A stretch of 64,000 nucleotides of DNA from Lepas anatifera (taxonomy: Eukaryota > Arthropoda > Thecostraca > Lepadidae), in NCBI GenBank assembly GCA_034440635.1, contig JAOTON010000047.1, positions 372,001 to 436,000 of the forward strand. The letters run 5' to 3'. The position numbers and the translations under genes are program-made. Numbering within the stretch: the first letter of the stretch is position 1; every line of letters begins with the position of its first letter. Below, piece by piece: positions 1 through 12,597 of the stretch. The notes beneath the pieces were generated by a model. It did not search any database and was not told where the DNA came from. It saw only the letters and a list, made by a program, of their open reading frames with translations.

Positions 1-2242
1 GGAGCAATCATACAATGTAAAAAACTTGTCTGAAGGGCTTTCATTCCCAGGGGGTAATTTGGATCTGCTCATATATGCGAAAAAAATTTGTTCTGAAATC
101 ATAACGCATTCGACTTGATCACTTGAACAGGCTGCCTTACATGAAATTTTTAAAAAAAGGTGATCATTTCATAGCGCCGACGCGGATCCCAGTTCAAACG
201 CCACTTCAAAAGGATTTTGATTAGTGTTTTTTAATGATTGGGGTTGCTAAATTTGAAACAATATCGAGAGCTACTACGTGAAAATAAATAGCAAAATTTA
301 TCATGTTTTTAGCCCTCTCATAGACGGGTTGAACTACATTGAACCAAGAAGTAGTATTTGAAATGCAAAAAGGGAAAATTCAAAGGATGTTTTACCACTT
401 TTACCACTGTTTCCACGTTTCATTGGAGGTGGTCGGGCACCCACAAATAGATATAGTTCCACACTCCTGATGCTTTGCATTATCATTGAAGAATAAGGGA
501 ATACACTGAGATGACTTCAACACTGACACTGACTTTTTCCTGCACAAGCACATTCATTCACCTGCAATGATGGCCCTCAGATCACGCATTACTTAAGCCA
601 AATAATTTATACTAGTATATTGAATATTACCTTTGCTATGGGCATTCGTCATGACTAAATTTGCGATCATTGACGCCGCAACCATAAAAGAAAGTCTACT
701 TGCACAGCACGACACTGTTTGGTTCAAACATAGGTATACGAAACACGAACCTCTCTTCCTTTGTATAGATTACATGCGCAGTGATGGATGTCTTATTTAC
801 CGCTGGTATTCTATGAAACTTGTATTCATTTTTCCATAATTGCATTGGCGAACAGGTTTTTGGAGCTGTGGAGTCTCGCAACATTGGCTATGCTTGATTT
901 TAAAATGCACTAGAACTTAATCATGCCGAAAAATGTGTGCGCAAGAAAAACATGCTTACCTTTGACATCACGTATTTGATTTTTCACTGGACTTTTTAAA
1001 CCATCGTGAAATGTTGCCGGTTTGGCCGTGCTCTCGATATAGTTGCAGGCGCCCTTGCTATGAGACTTAGTGAAAACGCTTCATTCACATAACTGAATTT
1101 TGCTTCGATATAACTTTTGCACTGGAATTAAACATTTGCATTGCTTTAGAATCATGTGCATGTTGGTACAATTTGATGAAGTTAATACTTTTGCATTGTG
1201 CACCACAGCTCTCCGTCAGATGTACATTTTTCAGTCATTTCTCCCACTTCAATGCTCCAGGCATAAGTTCTGAAAAAAACACGAGCCATCGCAGTGATGT
1301 GTTTGGAGCCATCTGATATCACACAGGCTCTGTGGTCTAATTGATGGTTATCTCTGCTGTTCCGCAAACCATGTAGAATGCACAGTGCACTGGGAGCGAC
1401 GGCACCAAATAGCCCGTTTTAATCTCTACCGACAATGTTACATACCATCGTTTGCTCGGGTCACCTTTGAGGTCGCTCGAGGTCAAAGTGTTCCTTGCAG
1501 GAACAAAATGGAAACCAAAATTTTGTGGCATAATAGCTGACAGAGCAGAGCCGTAGACAAATTTTCAGCACCATTGGAATACTCTTGTCGAGCTCGATCG
1601 GATTATATATCTTATAATCTTGTTTAGTCAAATTTCAAACTTAACCTGCTTTGGCCTAGAGCCGGGCTTAGGTCTGTATGGTAGAAAGAATATTAATCAA
1701 ACTGTAGTGAAAAGTCAGACGCGGCAACGTAGAAATAAAACCTCCATCGCAATTTTCGACAATTCTCAATTCTCGCTAAATTTATCCAATTGCCCCATGC
1801 ATTTCTAGTGGAAGGATCATGGCCCTGACCGTGTCCCAGGTTATCGATATGGAATTCCTGCTACGAACAATTACCATACTCGGTGACCTTACTATGTGAT
1901 GTGAATCTAAGGAGAATAGCTTAAATTTGATCTCTTGGTCTCTAGGTCTCTTGACCTACGTTGGCGGTCTGGCCTGATATGACCCAGACCTAAAATTTTG
2001 CCAGAAGTTGAAAAAATGTCGGGTTAGAGGTAGATGGAGTGCAGTGGCGCTGCGCGGTGGTTTTTTCTACTACCAGTGGAAACCTGAGGAGGCCGGTTGC
2101 CCGCCCCCTCATGTGGGCGCGTGTTAATTCTCATAAGCTCTGACACTTACACGATGCAAATTTCGTAGACAATGCAATATCATTGCAAGCAGCCTATTCC
2201 AAAAGCAATCGCTTTGTTTCCGGTGTTAAACATAAGACTGTA
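1..2242. other. Non-coding stretch, nothing recognised
   Basis: The longest open frames here are under 70 codons, overlap each other on both strands, and show no codon bias or family motif. Base composition is AT-rich apart from a short GC-rich patch near 2040-2130. I see no RNA gene or repeat structure that I can name. Confidence 0.5.
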
Positions 2243-3800
2243 CCACTGCAGTGGTCAAAGACCGTCTGCATACCTACATTAGGTGCTAAAAATTTGGCAT
2301 TTATAGCAAGAACACATTGAAAAAATTATAAACATAATCTATGAAGTAAAATTTTTCAGGTGTCTAAAAGGCTAATTTCAACTGCGAAAAGGTCAAGCTT
2401 GGTCGTCTAAGAAAAGGTCAAACGAATTAAAAGTCAATTTTTTTAGAATTTAAACTTTTTTTCAAAATAGTTTATGGTTCAAGACGAGTTCAGTGATAAA
2501 CAAAATTTGTTAACCGAGCAATGTGTTAGGGAGTTATGAAGCATCAAAGATGAGTCTACAAGGTGACCTCCCGAAAATGCCTTGGGCTATAACTCGGTCA
2601 CCGTTGGTTGGAGAGGGCTAAGATTCTCACAGGTATGGTTCTGGCCCAAAACTACCGCGGAGATAAAGTTTCAGATTTTTTCTAGACATGGTGGTGTCAA
2701 GCCCTGGTTGATCTGTCCTAGAATCCCCCCGAGTTGAGTTAGAATCATTTTTAGGCACCATTCGCTTCCTCTCGTTACGGCGAATCGAATGATATATAAT
2801 GTGACAATGCTAGGTCAAAACATAAACATAATCTGACCTGAGGTCAGGTCAAGGTCACTATCGGCATAGTCAAAATGCATACTAATCAACTCCAAATAAC
2901 AATCAAAAGGTAATGGTATCAAAATAAAGGCTTTATCTTCGCTTCCAGCAAAGTCATTGACCCAAGTCGAAAACCTGCTTAAGAAGACTCAGATGGCCGC
3001 TCGCAGACGTCAAGGGTAAAAATTGCAACATGCACTTGGAAAGTGGCTAAGGATACTACAACTCGGAGAATACGAAAGAAATCTTCAGCTGTATCCACAC
3101 AAATACAGCCCAATTTATGTATTCTCCATGCATTTCCAATCGGGATATATCTGACTATATCTGTATCTGACCCTAGATCATTGATATAAAAAGTACCAGA
3201 ACATATTTTGTAGCACTCGGTGGGCCCATTATGCTATATGAGTTTCAATTGGATAGATTAACCCTGTTTTTACTTATGGGGTATTCCAGAACAGATCAAC
3301 CAAGGCTTGACACGGTCATCTCTAGAAAAAATCTGCAGCTTTGTCTCCGGGGTAGTTTTGGGCCATGAACACGGCTGTTAGAATCTTAGCCTCCTCCCAC
3401 CAACGGTGACCGTGTTATAGCTCGAGGCATTGTCGGGATGTCACCTTGTAGACTCATCTTTGATGATTCATACCTAAAACACGCATTGCCTCATTAACAA
3501 ATTTTGTACATCATTGAACTCGTTTTGATCCAAAGTTTATTTTGAAAAAAACATAAATTTTAAATCTTATAAATATTGATTTCTAATTGGTTTGAACTTT
3601 TCTTTTATAACCTAGCTTGGCCTTTTGGCAGTCTAAACTGACCTTTCAAACACCTCAAAAATTTTGCTTCATAAATTATCTTCCGATATAAAAAATGTGT
3701 TCTTGCTATAAATTCCAAATTTTCAGCATATAAGATATCTAAGATATCAGCACCTAAGATTGATTTGCATCTCTTTTGGCAGACGAGCCGTGTGACTGGT
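2243..3800. repeat. Long inverted-repeat (foldback-like) element
   Basis: The sequence from about 2243 to 2770 reappears as its reverse complement from about 3270 to 3800, leaving a roughly 500-bp spacer. Matching landmarks include TTATAGCAAGAACACATT at 2298 and its complement near 3690, and the pair 'actcggtcaccgttggttgg' at 2592 and 'ccaccaacggtgaccgtgtt' near 3398. The arms have diverged by substitutions and small indels; one right-arm insertion contains repeated GATATCTTA. No coding capacity is seen, so this looks like a non-autonomous DNA element or foldback element. I could not define a target-site duplication, so the exact ends are uncertain. Confidence 0.7.
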
Positions 3801-4079
3801 AAATGGTCCGCTTGATTTAAGGCCCCGCCTTCGGTGGGCGGAGCTTGGAGGACGTTGAATGCTGTCGGTGGAAGTTTTTATCATTGGAATAAACTTATTT
3901 TGTTAATGCTGGCTAAACTAGTACAGTTGAAGTTGTCGGTGTTTTTGTGAATGATCTATGCTATATGAGTAATTTCGATGTGGGACTGTTTTATATCTTA
4001 ACAGATTAAAGTAGGAATGGCAGGGTTCGCAAGCCTCTTCGTAAAACGGTCATTTTTACATAAAATGTACGCCTAGAGC

Positions 4080-4462
4080 CAGTGGCGGATCCAGGGGGGG
4101 CAAAAAGGCAATTGCCCCCCAAACGGAAAAGCTCGGGGCAAAACTATGTTTTTGCCCCCCCAAAGCGATCGACCTACCTTTTCCCCGATTTCTTTTTAGC
4201 TTGCAAGCAGGATTTTGGTGCTTCAACTCTCAACTTCAAACAGAATTAGTGTAGTTCAGTGTAAAGATTGGGGCTTGGATAGGAAATAAAGTATCTTGAG
4301 TGCATATTTTTCACCCCGTGGCGGTTTTTTTTGTTTTTCGTCTCCAGTTCCCAAAATCCTACCGAAAAGGCATATTGTAACGCAATTTTCACTGCACGAG
4401 TTTTTTTTTGCTTTTCGACTTTGGTTTGCCCCTCCCAAACCAACCGGCTAGATCCGCCACTG
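4080..4462. mobile_element. hAT-type MITE, 383 bp
   Basis: The element begins CAGTGGCGGATCCA and ends with TAGATCCGCCACTG, so the terminal inverted repeats match over 12 bases plus one. It is flanked by a perfect 8-bp direct repeat, cctagagc, at 4072-4079 and 4463-4470. An 8-bp duplication with CA...TG ends and no coding sequence is what non-autonomous hAT elements produce. The interior starts with a G-run and a C-run typical of this animal MITE family. Small open frames inside are not genes. Confidence 0.85.
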
Positions 4463-4677
4463 CCTAGAGCGGAAAGAATATATTTAATGGTGGTTTACAT
4501 TTTTGTGAATGATGCTGAATGCGATGGCCGCGCTTGAACACCAAAAAAACGATGATAAGTATGTAATAAAGCGTTTGTTTAGGGTTCGCCACGCTTTTTG
4601 GCAGGGCGGCTTATGAAATTGAATTTCAAATTTAAAGCCAGGGGCTGGAGTTTAACGAAGTTTGTGTGAATTGTGAA

Positions 4678-5005
4678 CAAGGGCGGACGCAGACCCGAGT
4701 TTTGGGGGCAAACCCATGTCTGCCTCTCTTCCTGAGGGGGGAGGGTGGGAGCGAATATTTTTTTGCTCTACAGACCTAGTGTAAACACCTTTTTCAGTGC
4801 TCGACAGACCTAGTATAAGCTACCTCTCCAAGTACATAATCGCTCTCGGGGGGGGGTGGGAGCGAAGACTTTTTTGCTTTACAGACCTAGTGTAAACACC
4901 TTTTTTCGAAAAAATTTCCGGCGTTTGGGGGGGCAAAGATAGTTTGGCCCCCCTTCCAGCGCTTTGGGGGCCATGGCCGGAATGCCCCCTCTGCGACCGC
5001 CAATG
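4678..5005. mobile_element. hAT-type MITE, 328 bp (second family, copy 1)
   Basis: The ends CAAGGGCGGACGCAG and CTGCGACCGCCAATG are imperfect inverted repeats. They are bracketed by the perfect 8-bp duplication attgtgaa at 4670-4677 and 5006-5013. The interior, including 'cagacctagtgtaaacacc' and 'gggggccatggccggaat', recurs in the copy at 51652-51858. This copy carries an extra internal segment of about 100 bp in which 'cagacctagtgtaaacacc' is repeated. No transposase is encoded. Confidence 0.85.
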
Positions 5006-5282
5006 ATTGTGAATCATCTATGGTGTCAATGGAAGGCGCCAGACCCGAAATTACACGTCTAGCTCTTTTTGTCTTAAAATTGTAGGGTTCGCCAGATTTT
5101 CGAGTTTTACATTTTGGTGACCTCTGGAGGCCAAACCGTTAGTTGTGAACAAGAATGGTTTTAGGGGGTTACTAGGGACGTGCATAGCAGTGTCCATGCA
5201 AAATTTCAGCGAAATCGGAGGTTACTCGAATACGAATTTGAATACGAATACGAATACGTTGCTAAAATCATGGACATCCGTT

Positions 5283-5372
5283 CAGGGCCCTTTTGGCGCT
5301 GTCGCAGGGCCCTTTTTGGGACGCCGCCCCTCCCTGAGCGAAATCCTGGCTACACCCCCTGGGGGTACCCGT
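5283..5372 (-). mobile_element. Fragment of a GGGCGTAGCCAGG-type MITE
   Basis: The stretch from 'gggcccttttggcgctgtcg' to 'gaaatcctggctacaccccc' is the reverse complement of one end of the element at 62396-62664. Only one terminus is recognisable, so this is a truncated or diverged copy. A second lone end of the same type (CAGGGGCGCAGCCAGAG) begins near 5657. Open frames across it are not supported as genes. Confidence 0.55.
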
Positions 5373-5379
5373 CCCCGTC

Positions 5380-6519
5380 AGAAGGTGGCTCAGACCCCGG
5401 TCGATGAGCGCGTTAAGGAAACCCCGGGTCTCTGCCCCTGTCCTGGTTCTGGGCTTGATGGAAAATTTGTTAGATGTAGCTGTAGTTGGAAACGTTGGAA
5501 GCCTGCCACCGATGAATATTGGTGTTACATGCCCATTGGTGCAAACATGGCCAACACCACAACACTATTGTAGGTAGCAGAAAAATGTGGTGTACCCTTC
5601 TCTCCTACCTTGCCTGCAACCATTTGATTTAGATCAAATGATCCAACTTTCCAGCCAGGGGCGCAGCCAGAGCTTTCGTATGGGGGGGGCACACCAACTT
5701 TGAGGGCCACCCCGGGAAAAAAGGGCACTTTTTAACGTAACCTAAAAAACTTACTATATCTTTGTTTATACCATTTTTTGGGCATCTTTGGTTCAATAAC
5801 AAATGCAAAGAAATCATTGACGGAGAAGGAAAATTCGATTAAAACCGAAAAAAGGAACAAAATATCACCAAAATGCCATGGAAGTAGCCAAAACACTACT
5901 TTTTGGGATAGATTTAAGGACAGCCAACTCATGCAAATACTTAACATCAGCGGAGCATGTGATATCTGTTACAATGTGCAGGTTAAGGCATATTGGAGTC
6001 GAAAAATTTTTTGTTATGCCCACTGGTTTTGTCGTGGCGAGTGAGCCCTGGCTGAACACGGATTAAGTTCCTTGCCTCCCACAATCGTCGTGGGACGAGG
6101 AGTGGCATAGTGTCTTTGGAAGAACACATTTTTGCTGCCGGAAAAAATTTGGGAGATAAATTTTGAACTCGTTTATTAAGTTCCATATTCTCAAGGATCG
6201 GTCCCAGTTAAGAGTAAATACAAGGTGAACAGGCCGGTGGTTTAGATGGGGATGGTGTGACAGGGCTGAAAATTGCAACAACTAGTTCTTCATTTAAATT
6301 AATTAGTAGAAATCCTGGTTTAGGGGACTGTGCTCTGAGCTCAGGGGCACATGCCTTTTTATCATCCCTTCCCAGAATCCACCAAGATAATACGCAATTT
6401 ATATAACCTGGGGTGCCTAGGTATCACAAGCCGTTTTAGAGATTGCTCATTCCTCGTTAGCTCCGTTTTACAAGGGGAGTTTCCATTGTGTTCTTATTCC
6501 CCATCTATTTAAGACCAGC
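5380..6519. other. Non-coding stretch
   Basis: Several short overlapping frames on both strands occur between 5380 and 6520, none with codon bias or recognisable motifs. One MITE-like terminus lies near 5657. The sequence grades into the satellite array at about 6520. Confidence 0.4.
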
Positions 6520-7492
6520 TCTGGGGCCCCCAAATGTGGATCAGAGGCCCCCAGAGCAGCTTCCCCCATTCCCCAGTTGTGCCTCCAGGGACTAAACTAG
6601 CTCAGTGAACCCGCCCCGAAATGATGGGAGTTGGCCTTGTGTTATTATTATCTGTCTATTCAAGACCACCTCAGGGGCCCCTGATGTAGATCAGGCCACA
6701 GAGCAGCTCATTCTTCACCCAGGGATTAGACTAGCTCATTGGCCCCAGAGATGTGGTCATCAGATTAGCTCAATGGACCACAGATAGGCTCATAGGGCCT
6801 TAAACCAGTTCAAGAAGCCCCAGAACAGTTTAAGGCGCCAGATCAGCTTCAGGGTGCCTCAAGCCAACTTAAGGGACTTTCACAAGCTCAGCGCCCAGAC
6901 CAGCTCAGGGTACACATCAGAACCTAGACCCACTCTTGGGCCCCAGATCAGCTCTTGGGGCCCCAGATCAGTTCAGGGGCCTCAAGCCAGGTCAGGGGCA
7001 GGATCAAGTCAGGGCCACTAAATCAGCTCAGGAATCCCTCACCAGCTCGGGGCCCAAGCAGTTCAAAAGCCCCAGAGCTGCTCAGGGAACATCAGATCGG
7101 CCCATAGGGCACCAGATCAGCCTCGGGGACAAAGAATCAGGTCAGTGGTCCCCGACCAGCTGGCCCAGATCAGCTCGGGAATACCAGATCAAGTCAGGAG
7201 GCACTTAATCAGCTCAGGAGCCCCATACTATCTCAGGAGCCCTCACCAGCCCCTGTGGGCCCAGTTCTGCTCACGGCCTGGTAGCTGCTCAGGAAATCAC
7301 GTAATCAACCCAGGAGGCCCGGGTCAGCTTAAATGGCACCATATTAGCCATGGGGCACCAGACTAGCTCAGAGGGAATAAGATGGGCTCAGGAGACACAC
7401 TGATGACTCAGCAGGCACCAGATCGACTCAGGGGGCATTAGTTAAGTTCAGGAGGTAGTAATTTGCTCAGGGTGCACCAGATCGATCAGCAC
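6520..7492. repeat. Degenerate ~20-bp minisatellite (GGCACCAGATCAGCTCAGG type), left block
   Basis: A motif close to GGGGCACCAGATCAGCTCAG recurs every 18-22 bases with many substitutions, for example at 6960, 7110, 7170 and 7205. The portion 6990-7280 is closely similar to 18480-18740, so the block continues on the other side of the LINE insertion. Long frames here (such as 6936-7208) simply translate the repeat. Homogenisation is incomplete, suggesting an old array. Confidence 0.8.
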
Positions 7493-7602
7493 TCAGTCTG
7501 CGCTGACCTGTGCTCGGGTCAGGACGTGCCCTGATAGCGCTCGGGCATGCTGTGACCAGTGGGCTGCGGGGAGCCGGGCGCCGGGCGGTGTAACTGTGCG
7601 CG

Positions 7603-8100
7603 ATGGCACCACTGTACATCGGTGAATCGCTGGTACCCGAGATGCAGCGAGTATTCCAGCAGCTGTTAGCTGCTCGCAGAGTGGAGAATGGTGCCAGGAT
7701 TGCTACCGTGTTTTCACGACGCGGTCTGGTGTACTGCAGAAGAACCAAAGGAGGTAACAACATCTGGGTGAGAAGCGAGGAGCATGTTAAGGCCTTGCTA
7801 GGAGGTGTACTGCCCAAGCTTCCGTTCCGGGATGGACAGCAGAGCGGCGGACGTACGGGTGGACGGGGAGAGCCGTCTCGGAATGAAGCGGGACCTGGAG
7901 GTGGGTCGCAACCTGTCGCTGGCTCGCTTCCTGCGTCGGTGGCCCACGCGGCGTCCGGCTCGTCGGGAGCGGCGACGGCTTCGACTGCGGCAGGGCGTGG
8001 TCAGGTTCGGGATACCGATTCGCACGTGAATAGCCTCGGGGCGGGAGCATGGAGCGGACCTGGTGGTGCACCTGCAGCAGACGCTGACATGGCGTCGTGA
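7603..8100 (+). CDS. Possible LINE ORF1 (domain resembling the FP25-type C-terminal region)
   Basis: This frame of 165 codons starts with ATG just after an in-frame TAA at 7591. The first 70 residues look like a folded domain with the pattern 'FSRRGLVYCRR...IWVRSEEHVKAL'. I recognise this from the C-terminal part of FP25-like proteins found in ORF1 of many animal non-LTR elements. After residue 75 the protein is low-complexity Gly, Ser and Ala, and another frame (7805-8029) is equally open, so the true C-terminus may be shifted. If the LINE boundaries are right, this is the first protein of that element, probably an RNA-binding particle protein. It could instead be a fragment of another element. 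The high GC content contrasts with the AT-rich ORF2. Confidence 0.4.
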   Translation: MAPLYIGESLVPEMQRVFQQLLAARRVENGARIATVFSRRGLVYCRRTKGGNNIWVRSEEHVKALLGGVLPKLPFRDGQQSGGRTGGRGEPSRNEAGPGGGSQPVAGSLPASVAHAASGSSGAATASTAAGRGQVRDTDSHVNSLGAGAWSGPGGAPAADADMAS

Positions 8101-9634
8101 GCGATGAAAACCACTACGATGAAGGGAGTATTTCATAAGAATAAATGTATGTGTATTAAATATGTAGTTGTTGTAAATCTTATTGTCAAAAGTTGTAACT
8201 TTTGCGTTATCAGAAACTAATCATTTTTTCGTGAATGAAACTTAGTTTGGGATTTTTATTGAGATAACGTGACCTGATAACCTGGGAGCTCTGCCGTTTT
8301 GTGGAGGAGTTTGAATGTCACTGTGGAGGCGCTCATTTGAATTCTTCCGAGCTATACAATCCAGGCTTACATGTTCCTCTGTTGAAGTGTCTCGATAAAC
8401 TGATAGATGAAACGCACGTTCAGAGGGAGCATATTTTTGTATTTTATTGTCTGTTCTAATTATTTGTATAGAGTCAAGCCGAAGATTCTTTCTATAGATT
8501 GATTGTCGATGTTGAAGCTTCTATTGTCTTCAAATATCTGGCAGGAGCATGTGCTAATGATTGGCTTGTATCGCGTAGTAATTAACTTTTGCGCGATGTA
8601 AAACGTTGGTATTTCACGATTGCATGCAATGAAAGACGACAATGTACAACAGGAAATGATGTATGTACATGTGTTTTCTAAGCTGAAGGTTCAGGTTAGT
8701 TTTGCATGAACAGTTCGTAGGCTAATATTTCTGACTCCATAGCGAAATCTATTGAAATTGCAGCGAGTGTGAATGACGAGTCAATTGATGCTTTGTTTGC
8801 AGGTCATGTGCGGTGGCGGAGCGGCCGGGTCCCTTCGGCGGGCGTCCCCGCTGCGCCGGGCGCTGCTGTCGTCGGCTGGGCTGCATCTGATCTCCCTTCT
8901 GATGGTTCACCGGCGCTGCGGGGGCTGCGGGGCGTCTGCTGGGGGCCCGGCTCGCGTCGTCAGGAGCCGCGCATGGTTACTTGAAATGGTACGTGATGCT
9001 TCCGCTGATGTCATCGTGAAATGTTTATTTTGAAGCGTTACATTAGTGAGAGCTATCAGGAGTGTGATTTTTGCACTCTGTTACGTAGGATGGCGATGGT
9101 GGTACCAGGATAGATGGATGTGGATTATTTGACTCCTTGGTTAAAAGGCTACATAAATGTTGAGATTGGGAGCTTAAAGCATGTCTCCAGGTATTTACCG
9201 TTTATTGGCCGTCCGGGGCCCGGACCTCGCTACCAGCATCAGTTGGTACTGGTATGGTTTGGTGCACTCATGGGAGGGGTCGGTTCGATATCGTGGATGG
9301 GATTTCATTAGGTGTGTGTGCATACTATGTAGCATGCTTGTTCGTCGATGTGGGGTCTGGATTAGCATTTATAGTTCCTATAAATTTCAGAAGGCCATTG
9401 CTCAGTGCCACTAAAACATTCTATGTATTCGAACATAACATTGAACTCTCATACGAATTCATTGAAATAGGACACTTCCTGGTTGCTTCTGAATTGACAT
9501 TGTACCGTTTGGCAAATTGGCTAACCGATAGATGGCGAGTAAACTTGCTAGTTCCTCTTTTTCCCGCAAGGTTATGTTTGTTGTTCAACGGTAGCTCGGG
9601 AAGAAGAGAAAAACATTAATTCATTTTAACTTGT
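8101..9634. other. LINE 5' region between ORF1 and ORF2, no clear gene
   Basis: This mixed stretch is AT-rich at 8101-8760, very GC-rich at 8803-8990, then AT-rich again. A segment at 8803-8988 is open in two frames, preceded by 'ctttgtttgcag' and followed by 'gtacgt', so it mimics an internal exon of exactly 62 codons. The 121-codon frame at 9254-9619 has no recognisable motif. I do not call either as a gene. Confidence 0.35.
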
Positions 9635-12597
9635 ATGTCTGATCTTAAAATCCTAACATTTAATGCTCGTGGAATTCGGCTGGCGTCCAAAAGAAGAACA
9701 TTGTTTCGATTCATACATTCTCACTTTCCCAAACACATAGTGGTAATTCAGGAAACCCACTCATGTGACCGCGATGTTTATGTTTGGCAGGCTGAATGGG
9801 GATCGGATATAATTTTCTCGCATGGAAAGACTACTAATGAGTGCGGAGTTGCCATTCTTATGCCTCGGTCATTGCAAGGAAGTTGTGCGTTTAATGTTTC
9901 ACATTGCTCCAATGATGGTAGGCTTATTATCGTGGACTTGAAATTTAGTAAATTTACGGTAAAATTAGTCGCAGCTTACGCGCCAACTCAGCGGCAAAAG
10001 AGCCAGCAAAAACATTTCTTTCGTTTGATCAATGATAAAATAAATAGCATGTCTGAGGCTGAAAAGTCTTACATCATTTTCTGTGGAGACTTAAATACAC
10101 ATTTATCACGTCGAGACACCTCAAGGTCCGATTTTCGTGTTTCGCCCGCAGCCAAAATATTACTTAATTCAATAAAGGAACATAAGCTTATTGATCTCTG
10201 GCGTGACAAAAACCCTGATATGCGACGCTATTCATGGCGCCGTTTAACACCGCAATTACAGCAATCCAGGCTGGATTACATTATCATAAGCGAATACATT
10301 AAAACTCACCATGTTGTAAGCAAGGTTGAGATAAGGCCTGGGGTATTAAGCGATCATAGCATAGTAAGTGCTGAATTTAATATGTTTTCCTCTGATAAAG
10401 GTCCAGGGCTTTTTCGATTCCGTAATGAGCTACTTGAAGACACAATCTTTGTAGGATTAGTCAAGACCGAAATAGGGAAAGCAAAACGGGGTCAGGAACT
10501 TTATAATAATGTTTCTGAATCTGGTCTTTTGTTGGAACTTCTATCTAGTCAAATACGAGTAGCTAGCATTAAAAGATGGAAAGAAAGAGAGACTGCAAAA
10601 CGCGAAGAAAATAATAGGATTTTGGAATCATTAGATAAGATCGAATCCGAAATAGCCACGTGTGGTGATGATTCTTTACTAGAAAGGTATAGACAATTGC
10701 AAGTACGTGCGGATGAAATACAAGAAGAAAAGGGTAAACTAGCCATGATTTACTCTGGCGCTAAGTGGCTTGAACAAGGTGAACGCCCTACTCGCTATTT
10801 TCTCAACCTGCTTAAGCGAAGGAATATGGATAAGAAAATTGAGGTGCTGCAATCGGAAAATGGTGATTTCGTAACGGGTAACAAAGATATTCTAATTATG
10901 TGCAAGGAATTCTTTAATAAGATATACACAACACAGTATAGCTATGATAGAGGTAGTGAATCAGCCTGTGATAAGTTTTTGGGAGAACTGGATTGTCCTA
11001 AGGTTAGCGCCGAGAACAGAGAAATATGTGACGCTCCCATCACCGGCATCGAATGCAGGTTAGCTCTTGATGGTATGAAAAACAATAAGGCACCGTCGGT
11101 TTCAGGCTTCACTAAGGAATTTTTTCGTTTCTTTTGGGAAGACTTAGAACAGATCATTGTAAGTTATATTAGAGAAGTCAAAGAAAATGGACTACTTTTC
11201 GTTACTCAAAGGAGGGGTATTATAACGATGATTCCTAAACAGGGTGATCAAAAAGTTTTGAAGAACAAACGAGCGATCTGTCTCTTAGATATTATATATA
11301 AAATAATCGCAAAAGTTATTGCAAATAGGTTAATGTTAGTAGTGAGGGATTTAGTTGCTCCTGATCAAACAGGTTCAATACGAAGGCGGAATATTGGAGT
11401 AAATTTAAGAACAACTTCTGACATCATAGAATATTGTGACGCCGATAAATTAAGTGGAATACTTATGGCATTGGATTTTCAGAATGCATTCAATTCTGTC
11501 GAGCATAAGTTCATTGAAGATACTCTGATAAAATTCGGATTTGGAAGTAATTTTATTGAATGGATTCAGATTCTGCATAGGGATATGGAACTCGCTATCA
11601 TAAACAATGGATTTACATCCTCATGGTTTAAACCATCGCGTGGTCTGCAACAGGGCTGCCCTGCTTCCAGTCTCATATTTTGCTTAGTTGTCGAAATTTT
11701 GGCTGTTAAGATTCGTGCAACACCTAGGTTGAATGGTATAATAATTTCTAATGAGGAGATAAGAATCTCACAATATATAGACCATACAACTTTGTTCGTA
11801 AAAGACATTGACTCAGCCAAGAATGCTTTGGAGCTAGTGAAGGAATTCGGAATGTACTCCGGCCTGCAATTAAATCTAAATAAATGCAAATTTATGTGGT
11901 TAGGCTCCCAGAAACGCTCAGCGGAACGTATTTGTGGACAAGAACCTAATGAGCGAGTAAAGATTTTAGGCGTTACATTTAGTGCCTTGCATGAGTGTAG
12001 CGACATTAATATTCAGCCAGCTATGATTAAGATTCAAAATGTTTTAAACCAGTGGTCCCAGCGAAATCTCACGCTTAAAGGGAAAATAACAATAGCAAAA
12101 GCTCTCGTTATTTCTCAGCTAATCCACATGACCTCCGCAGTAATTTTTCAAAAGAGACATCTGGACACAATTCAAAGTAAAATTATGCGTTTCATTTGGA
12201 GGGGGCGTCCACCAAAAGTTGCCAGAGAGGTGCTGTGTCAAGAAGTCAAGAATGGGGGCTTAAACTGTCCAAATGTGATAAATCTTTATAAAGGGCTGCG
12301 TTGCTCTTGGATGGGCAGAATCTTGTGGAATATGGATATAGGGTTCGCAAAAATTTTTCAGAAAAGGATTCGTGTTAAGTTAGAGCACATATTGCATATG
12401 AATTACAATTTTGCGTGGGTTAATGACAGAAGAGTAGCTGCGTTTTATAGGGAGATGTTATGTTGGTTCAGAGAAGCGGTCCCCATCAAAGAACCTACTT
12501 GTGGAAAGGAAGTGCGTAAACAAATAGTGTGGAATAATGAAGCTATTCGGGTGGAAGGGAAAATTATTTTCAATGCTGCATTGTACGAAAACAGTAT
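9635..12597 (+). pseudogene. LINE ORF2, N-terminal part: endonuclease plus reverse transcriptase (catalytic site damaged)
   Basis: The frame starts at ATG 9635. Residues 1-240 form an apurinic-type endonuclease: 'LTFNARGI' at the start, 'QETHS' near 40, 'CGDLNTH' near 149, 'SRLDYII' near 212 and 'SDHS' near 238, all with the expected catalytic residues. The reverse transcriptase occupies about 480-780, with 'MALDFQNAFNSV' (motif A) near 612 and 'GLQQGCPAS' near 670. Motif C, normally Y-A-D-D, reads Y-I-D-H at 11774-11785, so the second metal-binding aspartate is replaced by histidine. The enzyme should therefore be inactive. The frame runs into the inserted LTR after 12597; residues read from 12598 to 12724 are LTR, not LINE. 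Coding resumes in the same frame at 17323. Confidence 0.85.

Noticed and set aside
4246..4537. Overlapping frames of 60-68 codons at the first hAT MITE
   Set aside because: They lie within or across the edges of a non-coding MITE and have no motif.
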